Assembly: GCA_027625915.1 (NCBI GenBank) | Contig: JANTQA010000017.1 | Location: 186,001 to 250,000 of the forward strand | Source: Anaeramoeba flamelloides | Taxonomy: Eukaryota > Metamonada > Anaeramoebidae | Direction of reading: 5' to 3' | DNA: 64,000 bases | In this document: positions 23,141 through 35,461 of the stretch, in pieces | Position numbering within the stretch: the stretch's first letter is position 1 | How the letters are laid out: each line of letters opens with the position of its first letter | The notes under the pieces: model-generated | The model's database searches: none | Seen by the model: the letters and a program-made list of their open reading frames with translations, nothing else | Told to the model about the DNA's origin: nothing | Made by a program: the position numbers and the translations under genes

Positions 23141-26100
23141 TTATTTTTTAGAAAATCTAGCTAACGCACCTAAATTATCTTTTGGTGATTTATTTTTTTC
23201 AGAGCTTATACCAGAGAGTAGCGTTGAAGGCAATTCTTTTTCTGTTATTTCAAAATTTTCATCCAAATTATTTTCATTTAAATTTTGATTTGGCAAATTC
23301 CCATTTTCATTATTTTCCTCAGGTTGCTCTTTTTCTTTTTGAATTTTTTTTCTTTTTTTTTTAGGTTGAAATTTAATCATTGGAGCCGCCGATTTCATTC
23401 CCATTGTCAAAACTTCCTCGTTATTGAGAATATCGTTAACTTGGTTGATGTTATTATTAATTTCATCTAATTCGGATCTTTTATTTGAATGGGGGTTCTC
23501 TAATTCGAGTAATTCAATGCTGTTTAAGGAATATTTTTTTTGATTTTGTTGATTATTGGATAAATTCTCAATGTTGAGGTTAATTGTCAAATTAAATTTT
23601 GCTAATATTGTTCTTTTGATAATTGAAAATTCTTGGAATGTTGCCTTGTTACCATAAGTTCTTTCAAATGTATCCCAGCTATCCCAAAAATCGGTTTCAG
23701 ACCTTGGATTACAAAATTGAGATCCATGAACATAGATTGCTCTTGCACGATCGATCTCGCCTAATGTTATTTCCATCGCTGCATATTGCATAGTCAAGTA
23801 TTTAAGATCCTTGTCTGGTGATAGTTCGATACTGCGGTCATAAACTTCCCTTGTTTGGGTGATACCAAAATATTTTGTTGCTTTGTGAATAAATACTTGA
23901 AAGATTTCATATTTTTCTTTATCGCTTACATTTTGAGATGCTCGATCATAAATCTTCATCGAATGTCTAATAAATCCATATTGTTGTTCAAAATGTGCAA
24001 AATATAAATAAAATATTTTGGCATATTCTCTTGGAGATTGGTTGATCACTTCTTCAAATAAATCCCTGGTTCTTTCAATTTTTGTTCCTTTGTATCTTTC
24101 GATGAATTTAGTTAAGTATGCAACCCAAATGTCATATGAATATGGGAAATCAAAGACTTCAAGCCCCTTTTCATACGCCTTAAAGGATTCTTCAAAATAG
24201 TTTGATGATTCTAAAAAAGATGCGTAATTTAAAATAATTTGTGGTGTGATGACTTTCAATTTTATCATTTCATCATAAATCGATTTTGTCGTTTTGATGG
24301 TGCCCATACATTCTTCAACATCAACATAAAAGCCCCATAAACGCACAGATCGATGTAATTGGTTTCTAATTCTTCTTGAAAGATTTTTTTTTTTATAATA
24401 TATTCTTTTTTCTTCTTTATTCAATTTGTTCACATTTATTCTTTTATGCTTATCATTCTTTTTTTTGTTGTTGTTATTTTTCTCTTCATTTTCATTTTCT
24501 TCATGTTCTTTTGTATTTTCATTTTCATTTTCATTTTCATTTTCATTTTCTTCTTCTTCTTCTTCTTTTTCAATTTCAATTTCAATTTCAATACGCTCAT
24601 TTTTCTCTTTCTCTTTCCCAGTCTCTTTTTCTATTCGATTTTCAATTCTATTTTCTAATTCATTTTTTGTTTTCTTTTTCTTATTTTTATTTTTGTTTTT
24701 GTTTTTATTTGGTTGTGGATGTGTTGCTCTTCGTAATAATTCTCTTGCCTTTTCAAAATTATTTGAACGAATTTCAAACTCAGCATAAGAACACCAAACA
24801 TTGATCAAATCTTTGACTTGATTAAACCCATAAGCAATGGCTCTTTCGTAAATTTGGATAGTTTCATTAAGATTGCCATTTTGCTCATAAAAGGCTGCAA
24901 AATCAATCCAAATAGTTGAAATATCTTCTTCAGTTTCAAAAGGATCAATAGTTTCAAGTGCTTCCAAATAAATTTTAATTACTTTTTCAGGATCGTCTTG
25001 ATTTAATTTGATTTTTTCTAACCATTGCTCGACACTGTTTGGATTTTGTTTTAATAAAACATTATTCACTAAAAAAGGCCTTCGTTTTTCTAAATCTTCC
25101 AAGCGAGAAAATCTTAAATCAAGCTCAAGTTCAAGATCTTTTTTTTTATTAAAATTATTCTTTTTGATCGATTTTATTGAAAAATTATTAGTATCTTCAT
25201 TACTATTTTTTTCATCATCTTGATCACCCTCGCCATCTTCTTCTTCTTCTTCTTGCATTGATAATTGAATTGAAATCATTGTTTCTTCAAATTTGGTATA
25301 GGCATCAAAAATTTCTGAAAAGGCTTTAACAGATTTTACATTTTTAAACCCTTCTTCATAAATGTCTCTTGCTTTTTCAAAATGACCAAGTTTCACATGA
25401 TAATCAGCTAAAGAGATCCAAAGTGAGCTAATGTCATCTTCTTCTGTTGAAAATATTTCAAACCCAGATCGGATAACAGATTCAACATCAAATCCCATAA
25501 TTTTTTCGGGATATTTCGAACAAATTCGACATAATAGCAACCAATAATCCTTTAATGTTTTTTTACTTTTTTTTGGAATGATCCCTTTATTAATTATTTT
25601 TGTAAGCTCAATCGCTGCTTCGTTCCAAAATTTGGAATCTATTAAATAATCAATCAATTCATCGACCCTTTCAGGAAAAATCTATTATTTAATATAATAT
25701 TTGTAATTATAAATAATAAAGTTCATTAATAAAAAAAAAAAAATATTATAGTAAAAAATTATTAATCAAGATCTAAAAGAGATACAATATTACTAGTTAA
25801 ATGAATAAAATAAATTAATCGAGTATTTAATAAGTTTTTAATATTGATAATTAATACTTTTATAAAAGTGATCATAATTCCTTACTTTGTGACAAATTTT
25901 TTACAAGAAAAAAAATCAATAAAAGAATGTAAACAATAAATATTTTTAAACAAATTCCCAAAAATAATCATTCTGGATAAAAAATTTTTCTTTATTTTTT
26001 AACAAATTATTTTTTTTTTACAAAACAATAGATAATAAGTTATTATTGTGTGATTTAAAAAATTAATTCTTTTCTGAATTCTAATATATATATATATATA

Positions 26101-29100
26101 GATAGATATAGATATGAAGTACTGTTAAATTCAAATAAATGTTTTGTAATTTTTGATTCATTTTTCTAATTTTGGAATTTTTTTGCCTATGCTTTGAATA
26201 AAGCATTTTATTTGTTTAAATGAAAAGAAACTTGGTAAAATTGGTTGAATTTGAAATTATTTTTTGTAAAGAATTGCTTTGAAAGTAAATATATACAAGA
26301 TTTTGATTTTTTATTGATTTATATTGTTTTAATTTTATCAAATTAAAGTAGTAAATTTTATATTAATTATGAAAACTTTTTAAAAACAATCCAAAAAATA
26401 TTTTTTAAATTGGATTAATGATATTTCTCAGAAAAATATTAAATTTATTAAAAAAAGAAATTTATTATTAATTCATAAATCTGGAGATGAAGGGATACAG
26501 CTGAATTATCAACCAATTTCAATTAATCAAACTCCCCCAAGCTTTTTTCTTAAATTGCTATATGCAAGAATCCAGGATTCTTGGGACTTAGTTTCAAAAA
26601 ATCAATTTGGATTTAAGAAAAAAAATTGGATACCAGAATTGCAGTTTTAAACTTATTGAATGAATATCAAAAATTAAAAAATAAATATAAAAAAAAAAAA
26701 AAATTGTATCGTTACAATAGATATACAAAAATCTTTTGACTCAATTCAACATTCACTTATTTATTATTCAATTAAAAAATTTATAAAAAATGAAATTATC
26801 TTGAATATATCTACTTGCATATTATTCAAAAGAAGGAATTGGTGTTTATCAAGGAGATACATTATCTCCTTTATTATTATTTGGATTTATTACTCATTTT
26901 GTCTTCTCTTAGAAAAAATCAAATCGTTGGCATTACATGTCCAAATGTTTGCAGATGATCTAATTTTACTTATGAAAGGATCAATTAATATAAATCAATT
27001 TTCAATTCCAAAAAATATATAAAATAATAAGAGATTTCCGGAATGAATCTTAATAAAAATGATAAAACTAAAAAAACTTTAATTCCAAAGGAAATTTTAT
27101 ATCTTGGTATTTGGCTAGATAAAAAAACTCATTTAAAATTTAACCTAGATAAAGTTAAGACCAATTTTAAAAAATTAATCAATATTTTAGAACAAAAAAA
27201 ATTTTTCTAATGGATTAAAAATTCAGTTTTTTAAAGTTGTAATAGATAACCAACTATTATATGGATTAGAAATATTTAATTTGGCAAAAACAGATTTTAA
27301 AGATATTTATACTTGGATTAATTAAAAACAAATTACAAAATTTATATTAATCAACCCACGTTCCCCCAGGTTTATTTATAAAACTGAATCCAAAAATTGA
27401 TCCTGTCAAAATAACGATATATCAAAGAAGATTTAAATTAATTCAAAAATTAAAAATCCTCGGTTTTGATGAATTAATTAATTATCTCCCGTTTAGAAAA
27501 AAAGAATTTGAAAATATTAATTGGTATTCCTTAAAATTTAAAACAACTAGAAATTGAACGAGAAAAATTCCGAAGTAAAAGTTTAGAAAATAGTATGAGT
27601 TGGAAATGTCGTTAATTTTTTTTTTTACTTTTAAAAAAATTGAGTGAAAACCTTGATTTTTCTCTATTCTTTTTAATTCTGGAAAAGATAATGACGGCTT
27701 TCTTGGGAGTTTCTGTTTTATCTATAAAATATTTGATTTTCCTCAGTTCTTTTAAATTTTGGAAAATCGCCGTAATCCTTTTTTTTTAATTTGAAAAATA
27801 AAAAGAAAATTTATTAAATTTTGTTTTAATTTCTGAGATTAAAAACAACCTAGGCACTCTAAGGCACTTGACGACACTTCCAAAAATATCTAGAAATTAT
27901 ACAAACCAATAACACTATAAATAAACAGTCGTGTAGTCAAGTGCCGTAGAGTTCATAGATTTTTCATAATTCAGAAGAATAGAGAAAAATCAAGGTTTTT
28001 ACTCAATTCTTTTAAATTCTGAAAAACCTAACGACAAACAAGAGGGGTTAATAACTCCTCCGTTAAATAATAATAATATATATATATATATATATATATA
28101 CAAGATTTTCAAAATGTATATTGAAGTTAACTAATATTATTTTTTTTTTATTTTTTTGAATTTATCAGTATTTTTACTTGAAATTAAATATTTAAAAATA
28201 AAGAAAAATAATTTTTGTTATTTTTAGTGAATGAGATTACTAAAAGTTACAGACTTCCCAAGGCTACCCTGAATTTTTAAATGAATCAAATTTTGATGTT
28301 GATATAGATTGTTAAAAAAGTTGAATATAAGAATCAAAAAGCCCATTTTTAAAAAATTTCAGAAATGAGTTCATATGAAAAATAATCTTCTTATATGATC
28401 GAAAAATAATTCATTTTTTTAAGAGTAAATTTTATGTCGTTTCTCAATGAATTTTCGATGTTTAGAGTAATTTTGTGTTCTGAAAATTTATTTTATGATA
28501 ATTGCATAAAATTTTTAAAGATAAGTTCATTTATGTTAAATTTTTTAAAAATGGGCTTTTTGATTCTCATATTCAACTTTTTTAACAATCTATATTAACA
28601 AAATTTGATTCATTTAAAAATTCAGGGTGGACTTGGAAAGAATGAAAAAAAATCTTTATCAAAGTATTTTTTTTAAATTTCAATATTGCATTTTATTTCA
28701 TTATCTTTTTTAGAATATGTAAAACATTAAATATTTTTTGATTTTTTACCAATTGCTTCTTATAAACTCTTTTTAAAATTCTTTTTTGAATTTCTTTATA
28801 TTTTCCTTTTTTCTGTTTTTTTTTTTTACTTTTTGCTTTTTAAACATAAAAAAAATTTGAATATGTTTTTTCCCATGAATAATCGTGAGATCTATGATTT
28901 TATACTTTGTTTTTTCTTTTTGGAAAATTAAGTAAAAGAACATATAAACTAAAATTCTAAATTTTACATAGAGTTAAAACGTTTCAAACAATTACAATCA
29001 TACAACTTCATTCAAATTGGAGATAATTTTCATTTTTGTAAAATATGAAAATCATTTTTTCATCTTTTAGTTTTTTGTTTTCTTTATATTTTTTGAATTA

Positions 29101-32100
29101 CAACCCGTTTCGTTAGATCCAAATATTTTTTTGAACAATTGATATTATGGTTAAAGTTGAAAGTTGTTCCAAATAGAAGAACTCAAATAAAATTAGTTGG
29201 TAGTATCTAACCATTTGATTGATCAATCTTCCTAATAGAATTTTAGCAATGAATTTTTTTTGTTTTGCTCTCTCCAAAATTTTTACCACACCGGTAATTT
29301 ATTAGTATTAATAATTATTTATTTTTTGTTTTGTGGGATATCAATTTATAATCAATTGTTAACATTTCAATTAGTGAATGGTTTTAATTTGGTATTTCTT
29401 TGAGAATTGATTAAATAACATTTTTGTTTTCAAAAATTGAACTTTGATGTGTTAAAAATTTCGGATTGAATTTTAGAATGTAATTTACACTTCTTCAATA
29501 ATCAATAGATCATTTTTTAAGTGTTGTTATTTCCAAAATAATTTGATTTTATTTTCAATAATAGAGGTTTTGATGATATCTCTGCTTAAGTCACAATAAA
29601 GTTACAAAAATCGCGATAATTTCTATCAAGTCACCATATTTTACAAAAAGCGCGATATTCTATAAAATCGAGATAATTATTAAAATCGCAATTTTTATTT
29701 AACAATAGTAATAAATGCCAAAATATTGCTATTAAAAAGTAATAGCGATATAATAGTTGATGGGTTTTTGGGCTAATTGGGAAATATTTGTACAAAGAAA
29801 ATATTTTTTTTGATCAAAAAACAGATTATGTGAAAAAAAGTAATTCTTTGAAAAAATAACAAAAAAGATACTTGATTCAATCAAGGATCAATTCAAAGAG
29901 TTTTAATGTATTTTCTTTTGATTTTGGTTGAAAACTCTATCCGATCCTTTTAGATCAACAACAATAAGAACTAAAGATAAATAAATATTTTCTCAGTCAA
30001 TCGTGGTGTTGTGAATTGTATTGAATAAATGAGCTTCTAAAATAACCAACCCTTTACTTGTTCTTTAAAGAATGTGTTCTTGGGTTACAATATTTTCATT
30101 TTTTCTCAGCAAGCTAAAAGGAGTTGGATAACTCTCCAAAAGCTTTCACAACCCAGCCAAATTATCACAAATTATTAAGATTTTTTGTACGCTTTTTTTC
30201 TTCTTATTTTTCTTCATCTTATCATATCTTCTTTTAATATCTTTGTATTGCACAGAAAACACAATTAGAGCTTAGAGGTTTTTTGTTGATCGATCACCAA
30301 TAAGAAGGAAAATTACTCTTTATCCTTTTTGGTTATTTAACTCGTGAAGGTAATAATTCCATTTTAAAAAACACATCTATTTTATATTCAAGTATATTGT
30401 TGAAATGGGTTATTATTAGTTTGATCATAAAATTTGTTTGAGATTTTTTATTTTGTAAAAAAAAAATGAAATGAATAAAATTATTCAATTTCCACTACAA
30501 AGCAAACTCAGTCTCCTTCCATTTTTAAAACTGTATGTCTTTCAAAACTTTTCAAACACTTGAAAACAATTAACAACCCTTATAAACCCTTTCTAACATT
30601 TTTAAAGGTGGATAAGCGTTGTAAAAGTCTCAAGGTTTTAAAAGTTAAGAGATTTTTTTTAAAGTGATTTCAAAAAAATAATTATTCTTTTTTTCGATAA
30701 TTTATTTTATCTCGATTTTTTGATTTTTTGTGATAAAGTTGGACCTATCGCGATTTTTTCAATATTATCGTAAATTAATTGTTAGTATCATGATAATATA
30801 TGTTATCATCAAAACCTCTAATTTATTAAATTTCTTGAAATTTAAAAGATTAGGCAATAATTTTTTTTTCAAATATTCAGAGTATAAATAACGAATTATT
30901 ATTATTTAAATAAGTTATTTGATAATATTTATTAATTTTGAAATTAAAGTAAAAGGATAGTTAGAGTGTTATTTACACTTCTTCAATAATAATAATATTT
31001 ATAAATTTTTTTATTATTTATAATTATTATTTGAATTGGTTTTATTGTTTGAAAATATTTACAAAATTTGAGAAAAAATAGTAAAATCTATTTAAATGTT
31101 TATTCTTTTTGTTGTTAATAATTCACTGAAATAATTAAGATTGTGTGATTAATTATTATTTAGAAATAATCAAATTAAAATGTATTTCTTGATATTATAA
31201 GTTGAAATTTTACAGCTTTTAAAAAAAGTCTTTTGGGGAGAATTTTCATTTTAATGGTTTGATTGTTCTTCTCAGATGTTTTGGTTCAAAAAAAAAAGAA
31301 AAAATTAATAGAACTTTTCTCTGAATAAAGAAATTAGATTTTTTTCAAGTTTAAAATAATTATTGTAATTTTTTATGAAATAAAATAATTTTTTTAAACT
31401 TAGTTATTATAGAACTTAATGGTTTCATTTTTAAAGTGTATTTTTGCACACTTCCTACAAAGACACTAAGAGTTTCTTTTTTCTTGAAATTTTTTTTTTG
31501 AAATAATTCGGAAATATATGCTGAATTTTGAAAATTTTCAAAAATGAGAAAAATGGATCAAACTTTTTAAAAACAATAATTCTTTTCGGAAATTGCACCT
31601 TTAAAAGAAAGTTTGGTATTATAGAAATCATATTTTTGCTATATTTTTCAATTTCAAGGTGCGGCAAAAAAATTTTTGAATTTGGACGAATTTATTACAA
31701 GATTTTTTTTTTATGGTCACTAGCCCCTTAATTTACTAAATTTTTAAAAGATCAAGTAATTTTAATAACTGTTTCAAGAAGATTAAAATCAACAACTTAA
31801 ACATCAGGTTCTGTATTTCTTCTTCACAAATATCAGTCTTGTGTTCACTGTTCAATTTAGTGAGGAAATTGCTTTATTTTTCAGTGAGTAAACAAAGAGT
31901 TTTCAAACAAAATAATAAATTGGAACAAAAAAAAAAACAAAAAGAAAGATGGTTACCATTAAATATCTTCTAAATACATGTTTTGTAGTATTTGAAACAT
32001 CACAACTCTTTGCAAAATTAAGATACAATGGCCAAATACGGAAATGTTGTGTGATTGGAAGTGAAACAAGTGCATTATCAAATGTCCTTCTTGTTTTTGT

Positions 32101-32657
32101 TATAAATCTTTGTTTGATTAAAAATTGCAGGTAGTCTTCCCAAATTCGAGGCATCTTTGATGTAAAATTAAGGTATTGGTGAAAAAGAAAAAGTTTTAAG
32201 GTATGAAATTTAAATTTTTTTTAGTTTTTTCTTTGTGGGTTGTTTTTTGTTTTTGTTTTTGTGACTTGTTCTTGTGTTTCCCATAAAAGTAAAGTAAAAA
32301 CAAAAAAAAAATACAACAACAAAAAAAACCAATTACCTTATTCATGTGCACTAATGCTTTTTCGTGCAAACCATTTGCTTTGCTATAAAATTCATCATCG
32401 ATTCTTCTTCCAGAGGTTTCAGCACGTGTCTCAATAAGAAATAAATTCCATAACTTATATGATCTTGGTAAATAATTGAGTGCCCTCATAAAGAGGTATG
32501 ATCGAATATCGAATGCTGAATCATTTTTGTGTTGTAAATATAAAATCCAATTTTTTAATTTATAAGGATCATTGCTGATATTGTCTTCAAACACTCGATC
32601 TTCCCAAACAGCAGTTTTTTCTGGTAGATCAGGAAAAAGATTAAACTTGTGTTCCAT
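23141..32657 (-). CDS. XAB2: Pre-mRNA-splicing factor SYF1/XAB2, 3 exons
   Basis: Exon 1 is 32657-32337, exon 2 is 32154-31957 and exon 3 is 25681-23141; joined in phase 0 they encode 1019 residues. Introns are 182 bp (GTAATT...CAAAG) and 6275 bp (GTAACC...AATAG). The joins restore words conserved with human XAB2: HMNK|MPRIWEDYLQFL and RRYLM|IFPERVDELIDYL. The protein is an array of HAT (half-a-TPR) repeats, for example RRTFDNALVSLPITQHFRIW, LWISLADYHVKLGHFEKARD, RRPFLVNNVLLKQNP, and ATPQIILNYASFLESSNYFE. Known role: a scaffold of the Prp19/NTC complex in the active spliceosome; human XAB2 also acts in transcription-coupled repair. An Asp/Glu-Lys-Asn low-complexity insert of about 100 residues lies between HAT repeats (24420-24720), unlike animal or yeast homologues. 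The C terminus is Asn/Glu-rich. Confidence 0.97.
26395..27613 (+). mobile_element. LINE fragment (reverse transcriptase), antisense in intron
   Basis: Reverse transcriptase motifs of a non-LTR retrotransposon occur in order but in more than one frame: LLLIHKSGDEGIQLNYQPIS and NQFGFKK (fingers), TIDIQKSFDSIQHSL (motif A), VYQGDTLSPLLLFGF (motif B), MFADDLILLMKGS (motif C), then YLGIWLDKKTHLKFNLDKVK (thumb) and a tail ending SMSWKC. The 5' part with the endonuclease is missing, which is typical 5' truncation. The frame is broken by several stops and shifts, so it is inactive. The copy runs opposite to the host gene. Sequence after SWKC is the palindromic-module array, at the same point as in the copy at 47160. 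Confidence 0.85.
27614..28080. repeat. Palindromic-module array (copy 2)
   Basis: Modules recognised are TTTTACTTTTAAAAAAATTGAG, broken here as TTTTACTTTTAAAAA + AATTGAG, a hairpin half ATTTTTCTCTATTCTTTT with AATTCTGGAAAA, the linker CTAAGGCACTTGACGACAC at about 27858, GTCAAGTGCCGTAGAG at about 27938, and again AGAATAGAGAAAAATC paired with TTTTTACTCAATTCTTTT. It ends with TTAATAACTCCTCC close to a (TA)n tract; the same closing words occur near 41890. Confidence 0.65.
28076..28102. repeat. (TA)n microsatellite
   Basis: An uninterrupted TA dinucleotide tract. Similar short tracts lie at 26084-26100, 40555-40570, 50845-50860, 51048-51060 and 63355-63370. Confidence 0.9.
28250..28644. mobile_element. 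TA-flanked MITE related to the 17.8 kb element
   Basis: The left arm starts CAGACTTCCCAAGGCTACCC; the right arm is its imperfect reverse complement (CAGGGTGGACTTGGAAAG). Arms of about 105 bp, including TTGTTAAAAAAGTTGAATAT and AAAAAGCCCATTTTT words, enclose about 180 bp. The core CCAAGGCTACC is shared with the MITE at 17815, so both probably use the same transposase source. Confidence 0.7.
28760..29500. repeat. Dispersed repeat (fullest copy)
   Basis: This segment unites blocks found separately elsewhere: the block near 28845-28940 matches 19060-19260, and the block near 29020-29480 matches 17690, 21340-21800 and 22020-22290. It is non-coding and ends in ATTTACACTTCTTCAATAAT. Confidence 0.5.
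29564..30818. mobile_element. 1.25 kb TA-flanked element
   Basis: Inverted ends GAGGTTTTGATGATA (left at 29564, right complement ending 30818) are bordered by TA. Subterminal zones contain several TATCGCGATT or ATCGCGATA words on both sides (about 29610-29660 and 30745). The interior has a more complex composition around 29990-30340 but no long open frame. A non-autonomous Tc/mariner- or pogo-type element is likely. Confidence 0.65.
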
Positions 32658-33535
32658 GATATTAAATGAAGCACGTTAACCAAATTGAAAAAAAATGATT
32701 CATTCTTATTATTTTTTGGTACGATTTTGATTCCAATTCAGAGTGTGTAGATTTTAGATATGATTATTGTTTGACTGTAATTGGATTTCAAATTTTAATT
32801 AATAATTGTACTTGTTTATAAAATTATCTTATATTGATTTTGGGTTAATATATAAGTAATACAAAAGATTTAAATTAGTCTTTGAAAGAAATAACTCAAT
32901 TTCAAGTTTGTTTTAAGTCAATTTGCTGTTTTGTGTATCTGAAATATATACTTACAGTGGCGTAACTAATCCATGTTTTTATTTTTAAACCATTACTAAA
33001 ATCCAATACATTACAAAAATTTAATCCATTATGAAGATCCAAACAGTGTTTTTTTTTGTGGACTGAAATAAGATAAAAGAAACTCATTTGGTGTCTGTTT
33101 TGTGGTAGTTATTTTGTTTTTAAGAAATTTCAAATCCATAAACGCTTTACATCGAGTAAAACAATTTTTCTTCCTATTTTTGATTTTCTTTCCCTACAGT
33201 AATAATTTTGTTAAATTTGAAGAAAAATTAACTAATACTTTATGATGGTCGTATTAAAACTCAATTTCATTTTTTGAAAAATGATAAAAAATAGAAAAGT
33301 ATAAAAAAGATTTATAATTAGAAAGAAACATTTTTTATCTATTTTTTTTTGTGTAAATTTTTCCTTTTTCTTTCTTTTTTCTTTTTTTTTTCCTTTTTCT
33401 TTTCAAAAAAATTTTCTTTTCTTTTTATTTTGAAAAAAACAAGAAAAAACAAATAAAAAAAATTAACAAAACAAAAATAAGGTTTTTTTATTTAAAAAAA
33501 AAAGAAAGAAAAAACAAAGAAAAGCAACAGCCTTT
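32658..33535. other. Divergent intergenic region XAB2 / pogo element
   Basis: The XAB2 start codon (32657, minus) and the first ATG of the pogo-element frame (33536, plus) face away from each other, so this region must hold both upstream sequences. A long pyrimidine run (33350-33425) switches to an A-rich purine run up to 33535. No inverted repeat or other gene was seen. Confidence 0.45.
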
Positions 33536-33775
33536 ATGACCGAAGAAAGTGATATTGATATTGAATTTGAGATTCAAAATGACAAGATTAGTAAGAAAGA
33601 AGATTCTTCTTCTTACAGCGATCCAACACCCGAATCGGATAAATATTCAGAGAGTGATAGCGAAGAAGAAATTGTCTCAGAGAAAACCCAACCCGGGGAT
33701 ACTGTGGAGAGAGAAAGATCTTCGAATCTTGAAAATGGTTTGGACGATAAGGAAGTGGGAGAATTGGTTGAAATT

Positions 33776-33993
33776 GGAAATAGTAAGGTTACTGAAAACC
33801 CACAAGAACGATCCAGTCATGCGCTTGATTTTAGTGAAGAACAAATTGTAAATAGTAAGGTTACTGAAAACCCACAAGAACGATCCAGTCATGTGACTGA
33901 GTTTAGTGAAGAACAAATTGGAAATCAAAATGCCAATGAAAAAACACAAGAACGATCCAGCCATGTGCCTGAGTTCAGTGAAGAACAAATTGA
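33776..33993 (+). repeat. Three tandem 72 bp coding repeats
   Basis: Units starting at about 33776, 33848 and 33920 encode GNSKVTENPQERSSHALDF-, VNSKVTENPQERSSHVTEF- and GNQNANEKTQERSSHVPEF-, each followed by SEEQI. The first two are nearly identical in DNA; the third is more diverged. They lie in the acidic N-terminal part of the pogo-element frame. Confidence 0.85.
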
Positions 33994-34147
33994 AGAAATG
34001 CTTGAAAGGCGGGTACTAGTTTACTTCAGAGATAAGACACTTCTTAAAAGGCAAGTTAATCATCTGAATGAACTTGTGGAATTGTTTCGTAAATACCCAG
34101 CCTTAATGAATATCCAGAATCCAATTGAAATGTTGGGTTCTGCTTTA

Positions 34148-34345
34148 CAGTCAGCTTCACTTTTAAGACACAAACTTTCAACGAAATTTAAGGCACAAAA
34201 AAAATCTCAAATTAAAGCACAAAATTCAGATTCTAGTAAAAATAAATTGTAAAAAAAAAAATTCCAAATTTTGTGCCATAATTTGAGATTTTTTTTGTGC
34301 CTTAAATTTCGTTGAAAGTTTGTGTCTTAAAAGTGAAACTGACTG
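34148..34345. mobile_element. TA-flanked 198 bp MITE, copy A
   Basis: Inverted ends CAGTCAGCTTCACTTTTAAG (left) and the complement ending AAAAGTGAAACTGACTG (right), bordered by TA at 34146-34147 and 34346-34347. Arms carry the words GGCACAAA and TTCAACGAAATTTAAGG and meet in an AT-rich centre, so the element folds on itself almost completely. It sits inside the coding frame of the pogo-element N-terminal part, supplying the last 35 codons read there. Confidence 0.9.
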
Positions 34346-35461
34346 TATGCGTATGTGAATGAAATCGAATCAAACCCTTGAATGTGTCTTTTTTGCGTGA
34401 GTTCTTTGGGATATCAAGGGGAAAAATACCACGTGCGAAAAAATCAATTGCGCTAGGACGAATAATTGGACATACTGGTCGCCCATACCTTTTAAACGCT
34501 TCTGAAGAGGACTATGTTGTTCAGAGGTTAAAAATCCTCTTATTGATAGGCTGGGCACCGACGCTTGATGAAACAATTGATATAGCCAATGAGATAATTA
34601 TGTCCTGGTTTCATATTGATCCAAAAATGAGACGACCATTGATAGTATCAAAGAACTGGGTAAGAAAATTTGCAAGGCGAAATAAATTGAAAATAAGTAA
34701 AAGTACTCCTATTGAATATAAAAGAATCATTGTAAATGAAGAAATTGTCGAAGATTTTTTTATAACACTGAAAGGGCTTTTTGAAGAAAAAGAATATATA
34801 TCAAAATTAATATTTAATATGGACGAAACTTCCTTACAGCTTTCCAAATCAGAGACTTATTCAGTAATTTCCCCAGAAATTAAAAAAAAGTCTTACAGGG
34901 CCAAACTACCCACGAAACGACATATGAGTGCTGTTTGTACGATATCTGCTTGGGGGAATTGTTTAAAGACTCTATATTTGCTACCCCAAAAATCTCTTAA
35001 TAAGAAGGTTTTTGAAAAAACCAACTTAAGTAACTATGCTTACGCGATTAGCCCAAGAGGCTTCATAACTAAAGTATTGTTTTATGAATGGGTTAGGTGC
35101 GTATTTATCCCGGGGGTTGAAGCAATCCGAGAATTCAACAAATTGCCAAAAGATGAATGGGCGCTTTTGGTTCTTGATGGACATAACTCAAGAGCTAATT
35201 TAGCGGCCATTCATCTTTTACAGAAACACTACATCGATTGTGTTGTTATACCGTCACACTCAAGTCATCTTCTTCAACCTCTCGATGTTGGTATTTTTAA
35301 ATATTTCAAAGATGAACTCAGAAGGCAACAACGAAAGAAAAAAAGAAAAAAATTTTTTCTTCTTGTTGACCATTGTTTTAACTATGCAACTTCAACAATG
35401 CGCTGTGTTGATGCATTTGAAGATGCTGGTATATACCCATTGAAAATATTAAAAATAAATA

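Larger units (their letters stand above)
25682..31956 (-). other. Giant intron 2 of the SYF1/XAB2 gene
   Basis: A 6275 bp intron bounded by GTAACC and AATAG on the minus strand. Its cargo, in plus-strand order, is a (TA)n tract at 26084, a LINE fragment (26395-27613), a palindromic-module array (27614-28080), a (TA)n tract, a MITE (28250-28644), dispersed repeats (28760-29500), and a TA-flanked element (29564-30818). About 1.1 kb before the exon-2 end (30819-31956) holds no recognised element apart from one copy of the ATTTACACTTCTTCAATAAT word. The host coding sequence joins cleanly across it. Confidence 0.85.

Noticed and set aside
24376-24804. Long plus-strand open frames rich in Phe, Ser and Leu
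   Set aside because: They are the antisense of the Glu/Lys/Asn low-complexity insert of the XAB2 gene.
31455-31731. Overlapping small frames on both strands
   Set aside because: They lie in the XAB2 intron, have no domain, and neither shows splice-site support.
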